Source: Deltaproteobacteria bacterium | GTDB taxonomy: Bacteria > Desulfobacterota > Dissulfuribacteria > Dissulfuribacterales > UBA3076 | Reading direction: 5' to 3' | Assembly: GCA_021159445.1 (NCBI GenBank) | Contig: JAGGRV010000018.1 | Coordinates: forward strand, 1-6,324 | Length of the DNA: 6,324 nucleotides | Shown: positions 1-4,738 of the stretch, piece after piece | How the letters are laid out: the number at the start of each line of letters is the position of its first letter | Position numbering within the stretch: position 1 is the stretch's first letter | Made by a program: the position numbers and the translations under genes | The notes under the pieces: model-generated | The model's input: the letters and a program-made list of their open reading frames with translations, nothing else | Databases searched by the model: none | What the model was told of the DNA's origin: nothing

Positions 1-304
1 CCTTGTCCGTTTCACTATCTTTTTCAACACTAACCTTGTAACAGTGAGATACTATAGATTTCGCATCATCCTTCATAATGATTAGAGTAATCCATGTAAT
101 CTGCGAAATCTGTGGATTAAAATAGCTAAAAAAACTTGTCAGGAATTTATGCATAGAATAATGAAGAACACAAAAAGATGTGGGAGGTCAGGGCACCAGC
201 AAGCGACCACAAACCAGAGGGCCTGTTGCCGCATAGAGACCAGAGAACCTTCTCATTCGGGGAGTTATGCAGAAACTGTACAATAACTTATACCAAATAA
301 ATAG
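1..304. other. Non-coding region upstream of the toxin-antitoxin pair
   Basis: No recognisable gene was found in either direction. The left part contains an inverted repeat (56-111, listed separately). The stretch 180-290 is richer in G+C than its surroundings and has two weak potential hairpins: GGCACCAG (192-199) against CTGTTGCC (223-230) with one mismatch, and CTTCTC/GGGGAG around an ATTC loop near 249-264 with G-U pairs. A 41-codon open frame (161-286) has no ribosome binding site and resembles no family I know. The region could be an eroded gene or mobile-element remnant, or could encode a structured RNA, but nothing here decides between these. Confidence 0.5.
56..111. repeat. Inverted repeat, 10-bp perfect arms
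   Basis: AGATTTCGCA (56-65) is exactly complementary to TGCGAAATCT (102-111), leaving a 36-base loop. The loop contains a smaller inverted repeat, GATTA-GAG-TAATC (80-92). The right half, with its pattern of AATCCATGTAATCTGCG and then CTGTGGATT, resembles a dispersed intergenic repeat of the type 'AATCC..GTAATCTG..GGAT' found in many bacterial genomes. That resemblance is from memory and has not been checked. The AT-rich flanks have no thymine run placed to make it an obvious terminator. Confidence 0.6.
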
Positions 305-333
305 TTGACATTGTCTCTACATTGCCATATATT
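305..333 (+). promoter_or_regulatory. Near-consensus sigma70 promoter of the toxin-antitoxin operon
   Basis: A perfect -35 box TTGACA (305-310) is followed by a 17-base spacer and a -10 box TATATT (328-333, five of six consensus bases). The usual distance from the -10 box predicts transcription starting at about A340, which is itself the A of an ATG. The hexamer ACATTG occurs twice (308-313 and 319-324), 11 bp apart and overlapping the -35 box and spacer. These copies could be contacts for the ribbon-helix-helix antitoxin, which normally represses its own operon, but the operator assignment is speculative. Confidence 0.75.
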
Positions 334-339
334 ATGACC

Positions 340-414
340 ATGAAAATATTTAAATGGAATGCGGAAAAAACCAAGTTCTGGCCAGGGAAAGAGGGATTAC
401 ATTCGAAGAAATAG
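340..414 (+). other. Out-of-frame N-terminal segment of the toxin, with A6 slippage site
   Basis: Translation from ATG340 gives MKIFKWNAEK and then, in the same frame, unrelated residues up to a stop at 412-414 (24 residues in all). F-x-W-[ND]-x-x-K is the expected N-terminal signature of BrnT-type toxins, but the rest of the toxin lies one base back, in the frame that reads AAC at 369-371. The switch falls in a run of six A's (365-370) inside GCG GAA AAA ACC. One extra A, or a -1 slip on the AAA codon, would join the two parts into a protein of about 93 residues. ATG334 in the same frame lies upstream of the predicted transcript start. Confidence 0.7.
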
Positions 415-620
415 TCCAAAGAATTGAATTTGGAGCTAAAGTCATTGAAACGGATCATCCCAACAAGAAGAAATATCCGAATCAAAAAATATTGATAATT
501 GATGTGGATGGATATGCCTATTTAGTTCCATGTGTTACAGATAAAAACGAGTATTTTCTTAAAACGATCATTCCCAGTAGGAAGGCGACCAAGAAATACC
601 TTGGAGGAGGAAATGGCTAA
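354..620 (+). CDS. BrnT-family toxin of a type II toxin-antitoxin pair, N-terminus disrupted
   Basis: This is the toxin half of a BrnT/CopG-like module. BrnT proteins are RelE-fold ribonucleases of about 90 residues that inhibit translation by cutting RNA. The open frame from ATG354 encodes 88 residues. Features fitting this branch of the family are the RGITFEE segment (residues 13-19), a PNKKKYPNQKI block, the DGYAYLVP strand, and the C-terminal IIPSRKATKKYL motif, where the Arg/Lys cluster matches the usual 'I(S/P)xRxA' end of BrnT. The first four residues of this frame (MECG) do not fit the family. The proper start, FKWNAEK, is encoded one frame over from ATG340, so the gene is either frameshifted, misread in a homopolymer, or expressed by slippage. 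ATG354 has no visible ribosome binding site. The end overlaps the antitoxin start by 8 bases, the usual toxin-first order. Family assignment is fairly secure; activity is uncertain. Confidence 0.75.
   Translation: MECGKNQVLARERGITFEEIVQRIEFGAKVIETDHPNKKKYPNQKILIIDVDGYAYLVPCVTDKNEYFLKTIIPSRKATKKYLGGGNG
603..610 (+). promoter_or_regulatory. Strong ribosome binding site of the antitoxin inside the toxin gene end
   Basis: GGAGGAGG lies within the last codons of the toxin gene, two to five bases before ATG613 depending on which GGAGG pairs. It fixes the antitoxin start at 613 rather than at the in-frame ATG532, which would add 27 unrelated residues. A strong site here and none before the toxin would favour antitoxin over toxin synthesis from a shared mRNA. 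Confidence 0.8.
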
Positions 621-891
621 AAAACAAAAAAAGATAGTCCTTGATGAATACGAGAAAGAAATCCTAGAGGCATACGAAAATGAAAAGCTAAAGCCCTCGA
701 AATCGCAGGCTGATTACCAAGCAATAGCACGTAATACAATGAAAAAGAACCGTAAGATCAACATAAGGATTTCGGAAAATGACCTTTCCGCACTACAAAG
801 AAGAGCCGCACGGGAAGGCATTCCCTATCAAACATTAATAGGAAGTGTGCTCCACAAATATGCCAGTGGATTTTTGGAAGAAGCCAGATAA
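613..891 (+). CDS. CopG-family (ribbon-helix-helix) antitoxin
   Basis: This 92-residue antitoxin is predicted to bind and neutralise the BrnT-type toxin and to repress the shared promoter. The N-terminal half is charged, with a DEYEKEILEAYENEKLK helix (residues 11-27), and matches the toxin-binding part of the CopG-antitoxin family. The C-terminal half is a ribbon-helix-helix DNA-binding domain: strand KINIRIS (48-54), helix ENDLSALQRRAAREG (55-69), then IPYQTLIGSVLHKYASG (70-86), whose 'GIPYQTLI' turn is typical. The start at 613 is set by GGAGGAGG just upstream and overlaps the toxin stop by 8 bases. Unlike the toxin, this frame is intact, as expected if the antitoxin is kept under selection or if the toxin was inactivated first. 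It is not the classical BrnA type, so no gene symbol is given. Confidence 0.88.
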   Translation: MAKKQKKIVLDEYEKEILEAYENEKLKPSKSQADYQAIARNTMKKNRKINIRISENDLSALQRRAAREGIPYQTLIGSVLHKYASGFLEEAR

Positions 892-910
892 AAAGGAACT
901 GGCATAACGA

Positions 911-954
911 CCGCTTGGAGGAGGACGCTCGTTTCACTCGCGCCTCTCAAGCGG
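911..954. terminator. Hairpin between convergent genes, possible bidirectional terminator
   Basis: CCGCTTG (911-917) pairs perfectly with CAAGCGG (948-954). An inner stem AGG-a-CGC (922-928) pairs with GCGCCT (940-945), with one bulged A. The hairpin sits in the 73-base gap between the antitoxin stop on the plus strand and the peptidase stop on the minus strand, where a shared terminator would be expected. No uridine run follows immediately on either side; on the minus strand CCTTTTT comes about 15-20 bases after the stem. A smaller stem, GCCAG (883-887) with CTGGC (899-903), spans the antitoxin stop. Location and pairing support termination, but it is not a textbook intrinsic terminator. Confidence 0.5.
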
Positions 955-964
955 ATCGAGAAGC

Positions 965-2008
965 TCATAAAAATGAATCCGGCTCAAAACGTTTCACTTC
1001 CTTAAGCAGTCTTGCCACTAAAGCAATAGCAGCTTCAAGGTCTGACTTGTTTAACAAACTGACAGGGGCGTGAATATACCTTACAGGAACAGACAGTGCG
1101 GCAGCCCTGGCTCCCGTACCTTCCACCTGCAAGGCCGCGGCATTGGTACCCCCAACCTTTTTTACCACTACTTGATATGGAATTCCTGCTTCTTTGGCCA
1201 GATGGACCAGGAAATTGCTCCAGGCCCTATCTGCCAGGAATCTTCCGTCACTTAACCTGATCTCAGGACCTTCTCCAAGCCTGGCAAATATGCGATGGGA
1301 CGGCACTCCCGGCAGATCATTGGCCATAGTACCTTCGATCGCCAATACCAGATCAGGATTTATCCGTCTTGCAACAGGGCCTGCACCCTTCAGACCGACT
1401 TCCTCCTGGGCCGAGGCCACAATATACAGATCGCATCCCGGCTCTGGAATCAGCTTTAAGGCCTCAAGCATCACAAATAACCCTGCGCGGTCATCAAAGG
1501 CCTTGGCCTGAAGAAAGCTGTCGTTCTCAGACCAGATCCCAGGGAAGGTCACAGGATCGCCAACCTTGACCTGAGACTTAACCTCTTCGGGATGCAGACC
1601 CACATCTACAAATAGCTCCTCCACAGGAATGCCCCTTTCCTTTTGGCTGTCTTTTCCAGACAAAAGGTGCGGAGGGACCGAGCCTATTATCCCCTGCAGG
1701 GGCTCAGTCCCCCAGACAAGCACTGACTGGCCATACAACACCCGTGGATCTATCCCGCCCACAGTTACTACCCTTATGAAACCAAGCTCATCAACATGCT
1801 GTACCATGAGCCCTACTTCGTCCATGTGGGCATCGATGAGCAGCCTCGGCCCTTCTCCAGAAACCCTTGCGATGAGACTACCCATAGCGTCAGTGCTGAT
1901 CTCGGCTGTCAGCCCTCCAAGGATTTCCTCTACTATATCTCTTACTGCTCCTTCCCTACCGGAAATGCCTGGTGCCAGGGTCAAGCGTTTTAGAAGACTA
2001 ATATCCAT
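965..2008 (-). CDS. M42-family metallo-aminopeptidase
   Basis: This cytoplasmic aminopeptidase belongs to family M42 (glutamyl aminopeptidase, endoglucanase-M-like or FrvX group), two-metal enzymes that usually form tetrahedral 12-subunit shells and trim peptides. Positions count from the upstream ATG2017. The expected metal and catalytic motifs are all present: DAHMDEVG (His64, Asp66), the GSVPPH motif (His117), AFDDRAG (Asp175), AQEEVG (Glu205-Glu206, catalytic base and ligand), AIEGT (Glu228 where many members have Asp) and YIHAPVS (His316). Length fits the family. Two ATGs are possible: ATG2017 lies only one base from AGGAG, whereas ATG2008 is ten bases away and gives 347 residues beginning MDISLLKRL, so 2008 is preferred. 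It appears to be the last gene of a marC-THUMP-M42 run, 82 bases after the THUMP gene. Substrate preference cannot be read from sequence. Confidence 0.93.
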   Translation of the reverse strand: MDISLLKRLTLAPGISGREGAVRDIVEEILGGLTAEISTDAMGSLIARVSGEGPRLLIDAHMDEVGLMVQHVDELGFIRVVTVGGIDPRVLYGQSVLVWGTEPLQGIIGSVPPHLLSGKDSQKERGIPVEELFVDVGLHPEEVKSQVKVGDPVTFPGIWSENDSFLQAKAFDDRAGLFVMLEALKLIPEPGCDLYIVASAQEEVGLKGAGPVARRINPDLVLAIEGTMANDLPGVPSHRIFARLGEGPEIRLSDGRFLADRAWSNFLVHLAKEAGIPYQVVVKKVGGTNAAALQVEGTGARAAALSVPVRYIHAPVSLLNKSDLEAAIALVARLLKEVKRFEPDSFL

Positions 2009-2018
2009 ACTGTTCATT

Positions 2019-2023
2019 CTCCT
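2019..2023 (-). promoter_or_regulatory. Ribosome binding site of the M42 peptidase gene
   Basis: On the minus strand AGGAG (2023 down to 2019, within AAGAGGAGA) precedes both candidate starts. It is one base from ATG2017, too close for normal use, and ten bases from ATG2008, which is acceptable. It is the main reason for choosing the shorter protein. Confidence 0.65.
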
Positions 2024-2090
2024 CTTGAGTGCAGAAAACCGACAAAACTAACATCCCGGTTTTTAACCCGGTGATTGCGAAAACATAGTA

Positions 2091-2630
2091 CTAGTCCAGT
2101 CTCAAAAAAGGATAGCGCTCAAGATCCCCATGTGTCCAGATGGACATGCCTGTCCGACTACCCACTGTCTCAACTACTACGATAGCGTCTGGATTCTGGA
2201 ATGAGATATCTCCTCCCATTCCCTCCCTTTTCAGTGCATCAAGTAAAAAGTCGTCAAGGAAGCATTCCTCTGCGTTGCTGGCCATTTTCCCCTTGAAACC
2301 GCGTCGGTGCATCCGTACGTGAAAGCTCCTATCTGCCAGCATTGATATCCATTTAGAGGCAATTTCACTCGCTTTTTTTTCAAACTCATCTGCTGATTGG
2401 AAGTTAAAGGTTTGGGTAACAGGCATTACCCGACTGATAAGACTGAGAATATGAGGATCATCCTGTACCCACTCACGGAGAGTCTCCAAAAAATTTTTAA
2501 TATTATCCACCTTCATGACCAGTATGTTATAAAAATCTGTCTTGGCTACTAGTCCCAATTCTTCCAAAAGCTCAAATGCCGGTCGAAATCCCCTTTCACG
2601 GACACTTATGACTACATTCCAATCACGCAT
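2091..2630 (-). CDS. Stand-alone THUMP-domain RNA-binding protein
   Basis: This 179-residue protein appears to be mostly a THUMP domain with an N-terminal extension. THUMP domains bind the acceptor end of tRNA and are normally fused to tRNA-modifying enzymes. The C-terminal half shows the signature: ASKWISMLADRSFHVRMHRRGFKGKM (residues 91-116), then a helix EECFLDDFLLDAL (121-133), then NPDAIVVVETVGSRTGMSIW (146-165), the strand that closes the domain. The N-terminal half (WNVVISVRERG, then LEELG and FYNILVMKV) resembles the ferredoxin-like region preceding THUMP in Tan1-type and COG1818-type proteins. I see no methyltransferase, thiouridine synthase or deaminase domain. By analogy with Tan1, which helps an acetyltransferase modify tRNA, it may be a tRNA-binding adaptor; that is inference. 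It starts 33 bases after the marC stop, with only a weak upstream purine stretch. There is no membrane or signal segment. Confidence 0.82.
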   Translation of the reverse strand: MRDWNVVISVRERGFRPAFELLEELGLVAKTDFYNILVMKVDNIKNFLETLREWVQDDPHILSLISRVMPVTQTFNFQSADEFEKKASEIASKWISMLADRSFHVRMHRRGFKGKMASNAEECFLDDFLLDALKREGMGGDISFQNPDAIVVVETVGSRTGMSIWTHGDLERYPFLRLD

Positions 2631-2663
2631 ACCATTGCCCTGTCTCTGAAGCTCTCTTAGATC

Positions 2664-3293
2664 CTAACCGAAATTCTTGAAACCACTCATCATGAACTGG
2701 ACTGCTATGACAGCGAGTAATAATCCCATGAGCCGCGTCATCACCCGGATGCCGCCTACTCCAATCATTCGTTTGATCCATATTCCAAAGTAAAAGATAA
2801 GATAAACGATTATACAGGCTATTATGATCGCGGTTAGCAATAGGACAGTGTTAACAGAGCTGTCCGGTGGCTGTTGCCATACCAAAACAGCGGTAATGGC
2901 ACCAGGGCCAGCCAGTAACGGCGTCGCCAAAGGTACAAGAGCAACATTTTCTTTTTCAATGCCTTCTTGTTCTTCTTCTGAGCTAGTCTTCAGGCCGCTA
3001 GGGAACAAACACAGCATCTGTAAGGCGTAAATAAAAAAGATAAAACCTCCAGCCAATTGGAAAGCCGGCAGGCCGATTCCAAAAAAGCGCAAAACATAAT
3101 CACCTGTGATACCAAAAAAAATAAGGATAATGCAGGCTGCAAAGGAGGCAATAGCAGCCACTTTACGCCGCTCTGAAGGAGTTATTTTTTTTGTAAAAAG
3201 GAGGAAAAATGGCAAGTTGCCCAAAGGGTCCATGATGATCAACAATGGAATCAAAATAGTTATCAAAGATTCTAATGTGTGCATCATGACCAC
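2664..3293 (-). CDS. MarC-family integral inner-membrane protein
   Basis: This 209-residue protein belongs to the MarC/UPF0056 family: six-helix inner-membrane proteins with an inverted-repeat architecture whose transport role is unresolved. The early link to multiple antibiotic resistance was not upheld. Six hydrophobic segments are visible at about residues 6-24, 45-64, 70-94, 117-139, 147-172 and 183-204. The two family signatures are both present: MDPLGNLPFF (21-30) in the first helix and PLATPLLAGPGAI (121-133) in the fourth, at matching places in the two halves. The loop at 100-116 (SSEEEQEGIEKE) is acidic. The first codon is GTG3293, eight bases after an AGGT; ATG3287 and ATG3284 are alternatives. 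It leads the marC-THUMP-M42 run, and its start lies about 11 bases from a 160-bp palindromic repeat, so the 5' leader may be strongly folded. Confidence 0.93.
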   Translation of the reverse strand: MVMMHTLESLITILIPLLIIMDPLGNLPFFLLFTKKITPSERRKVAAIASFAACIILIFFGITGDYVLRFFGIGLPAFQLAGGFIFFIYALQMLCLFPSGLKTSSEEEQEGIEKENVALVPLATPLLAGPGAITAVLVWQQPPDSSVNTVLLLTAIIIACIIVYLIFYFGIWIKRMIGVGGIRVMTRLMGLLLAVIAVQFMMSGFKNFG

Positions 3294-3304
3294 TTAATAG
3301 TACC

Positions 3305-3464
3305 TAAGGAACGTACAATAAATAACTTGAACAAATTAACGTCTTTTTTGCCGTCTTCTTCGTTGCTCGTCGATCACATAACCCGTTATGCTCGCTCCTC
3401 GCGCCTTGAATACAACAAAAAATCCTGTTAATTTTTGTTCAACTTATTTATCTCCCGTTCCTAA
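3305..3464. repeat. 160-bp imperfect palindromic element (MITE-like)
   Basis: The left end (TAAGGAACG at 3305-3313, then AATAAATAACTTGAACAAA and TTAAC to 3340) is the reverse complement, with a few mismatches, of the right end (GTTAATTTTTGTTCAACTT, then ATTTAT to CGTTCCTAA at 3456-3464). The similarity continues weakly inward through T-rich/A-rich stretches near 3343-3349 and 3413-3423. Exactly at the middle is a second palindrome, CATAAC-CC-GTTATG (3377-3390). The element has no coding capacity and matches the shape of a miniature inverted-repeat element or REP-like repeat. No clear target-site duplication is visible beyond short TA-rich flanks. It would form a long hairpin in the leader of a marC transcript. 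Confidence 0.8.
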
Positions 3465-3603
3465 TTTGAGCAATTAGCTGTTAGCCATTAGCGTTTAGCT
3501 TTGAAAAATCAAGATATTACGTTAATCAGAAAACATCCAATGGTGAAAGTTTATAATAGCAAATCATCTGTAATCATTAAACTAATAGCTAATCGCTCAA
3601 TTT
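3463..3603. repeat. Second inverted-repeat element, overlapping the lpxK 3' end
   Basis: The segment TTGAGCAATTAGCTGTTAG (3466-3484) matches the reverse complement of 3582-3600 at 17 of 19 positions, and the match extends about three bases outward on each side. The arms enclose roughly 97 bases of AT-rich DNA. The element directly abuts the 160-bp palindrome, so the two fill the whole lpxK-marC gap. Its right arm contains the last four lpxK codons (K-L-S-D) and the TAG stop at 3591-3589. Confidence 0.72.
3474..3501 (+). repeat. Heptamer tandem repeat TTAGCNN x4
   Basis: Four consecutive 7-bp units share TTAGC followed by two variable bases (TG, CA, GT, TT). They begin inside the left arm of the second inverted-repeat element. 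The opposite arm carries about one and a half units on the other strand (ATTAGCTATTAG). The 7-bp period is exact, while the last two bases of each unit drift. Confidence 0.8.
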
Positions 3604-4662
3604 AGCTTCAAGCATATTCCAAAACCCTTCCTCAGGTCTGGCCTCTATCTCCAATACCCAAATTGGAAGAAGCTCTTCACCATTGGCTGCAAGTTCACGC
3701 CAGATCGGTTCTATCTTCACCCTGTCCTTATGTGTAATCACAAGGGCTCTTGCTCCTTGCTTCCCGGCCTGTGCCATCAATTTGCTCAGATCATCTCTTT
3801 TATATGAATAGTGGTCAGGGAAAGCTACTCTACCCTTTAAATCCGTTTCCAAATTCTCCAGAATTGCAAAAAAGAATTCAGGACCGGCAAGGGCACAAAC
3901 AGCAAATAATGGCTCACCTGCCAGCGCGTCAGGCGTTTCAACTTCCCCTTCCATTGAAAGAAATCTCGTGGCCCGCATTTCACTCAGGAATACAGGCCGG
4001 CCCGGGACCATTGTCTGAAGCTCTCGCCTGCCTATCTCCTGGTCAGCGAGAGATAATGCATCTGCCCTTGTCAACAGAATCGCAGTCGCCCTGGAAAGCG
4101 CTGAGACAGGCTCTCTCAGATCACCCCCAGGGAATACCCATTGCGTCCCAAAAAAATTTATTGCAGGCAGCAGCACAAGATCAACATCCCGGGAAAGGGC
4201 CATATGCTGGAAACCGTCATCAAGGACGATTGCCTGTGCACCAAAGCGCTCTACAGCAAGCTTTCCACCAGCATACCTGTCTGAACCAACTACAACAGGA
4301 ATATTCAAAAGGGCCTCGGCCATCATCACAGGCTCATCCCCGGCATCCCGCGGGGAGACCAGCACTTTCGTACCATCAGAGACCACGATGGGGCCACGCC
4401 CTGCCCTTCCTCCATACCCCCTGCTCACAACAGCCGGACTGATCCCCCGGCTCTTCAGCCAATTGGCTACAGCCAGGACATGAGGGGTCTTTCCTGTCCC
4501 GCCAAGGGAAAGATTGCCTATGCTTATCACAGGACACGAAAGTCTCCTCGTGGCAAGATACCCTCTCCTGTAAGCCCATGCCCTGACCTTCATCAAAGCG
4601 CTGTATGCGGGCGAAAGGGGCCTGCCGAGGGCCAATAGCAGTGATAAGGTGCTATCCTTCAA
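3589..4662 (-). CDS. lpxK: Tetraacyldisaccharide 4'-kinase (lipid A 4'-kinase)
   Basis: LpxK transfers the ATP gamma-phosphate to the 4' position of the lipid A disaccharide precursor, making lipid IVA, the acceptor for WaaA. It is a membrane-associated P-loop kinase acting at the cytoplasmic face. Motifs over 357 residues: an N-terminal hydrophobic stretch (LSLLLALGRPLSPAYSALM, 6-24) that anchors to the membrane; Walker A GNLSLGGTGKTP (49-60); SRGYGG (80-85); DAGDEP (106-111) with the family's catalytic-type Asp; LDDGFQH (147-153), the Walker B-like motif; FPGGDLREP (177-185); and a C-terminal FPDHYSY (281-287, conserved His284) followed by ITHKD (309-313). Length is normal. The start is TTG4662, supported by GGAG five bases upstream and by the typical N-terminus; no ATG fits nearby. 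It follows waaA by 75 bases, consistent with an operon. The final residues come from a repeat element arm. Confidence 0.96.
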   Translation of the reverse strand: MKDSTLSLLLALGRPLSPAYSALMKVRAWAYRRGYLATRRLSCPVISIGNLSLGGTGKTPHVLAVANWLKSRGISPAVVSRGYGGRAGRGPIVVSDGTKVLVSPRDAGDEPVMMAEALLNIPVVVGSDRYAGGKLAVERFGAQAIVLDDGFQHMALSRDVDLVLLPAINFFGTQWVFPGGDLREPVSALSRATAILLTRADALSLADQEIGRRELQTMVPGRPVFLSEMRATRFLSMEGEVETPDALAGEPLFAVCALAGPEFFFAILENLETDLKGRVAFPDHYSYKRDDLSKLMAQAGKQGARALVITHKDRVKIEPIWRELAANGEELLPIWVLEIEARPEEGFWNMLEAKLSD

Positions 4663-4667
4663 AATAT

Positions 4668-4671
4668 CTCC
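4668..4671 (-). promoter_or_regulatory. lpxK: Ribosome binding site deciding the TTG start of lpxK
   Basis: On the minus strand GGAG (4671 down to 4668) is followed by five bases and then TTG4662. The next in-frame ATG is at codon 24 and would remove the membrane-anchoring N-terminus. The rare TTG start may keep LpxK synthesis below that of WaaA; this is inference. Confidence 0.7.
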
Positions 4672-4722
4672 AAACTTTTACATTAGCCAACCAATAATTA
4701 GCCACAGACCCACACAAACAAA

Positions 4723-4738
4723 CAAATCACCAAATCAC
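4723..4738. repeat. Tandem octamer CAAATCAC x2
   Basis: Two exact copies of CAAATCAC lie head to tail in the waaA-lpxK gap, and the last base touches the waaA stop codon. The adjoining plus-strand sequence (4713-4725) is an AAC/AAAC-rich simple stretch, so this may be low-complexity drift rather than a functional site. Confidence 0.5.

Noticed and set aside
161..286. 41-codon plus-strand open frame upstream of the toxin promoter
   Set aside because: It has no ribosome binding site or promoter and no family resemblance; its odd composition (many Arg, Cys, Thr and Gln) fits chance.
532..612. Longer antitoxin starting at ATG532
   Set aside because: The extra residues are an out-of-frame reading of the toxin gene, and GGAGGAGG lies directly before ATG613.
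1629..2051. Plus-strand open frame of 140 codons opposite the M42 peptidase
   Set aside because: It is rich in Ser, Pro and Thr, antisense to a motif-complete peptidase, and has no ribosome binding site.
2041..2085. Terminator between the THUMP and M42 genes (CCGG...CCGG around 2053-2070)
   Set aside because: Only four base pairs can form and the gap is short, so it does not argue against co-transcription.
3536..3590. Minus-strand promoter for marC with TATTAT as -10 near the lpxK end
   Set aside because: The matching -35 (TTTAAT) has only three consensus bases, and AT-rich repeat DNA gives such matches by chance.
3463..3603. CRISPR-like array
   Set aside because: The repeats are 7 bp without spacers or are single inverted arms; there are no regularly spaced repeats of 20-40 bp.
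3750..4442. Long plus-strand open frame of 230 codons opposite lpxK
   Set aside because: It lies wholly antisense to a kinase gene with all expected motifs, has a composition (Pro, Gln, His, Ser rich) typical of a shadow frame, and resembles no family.
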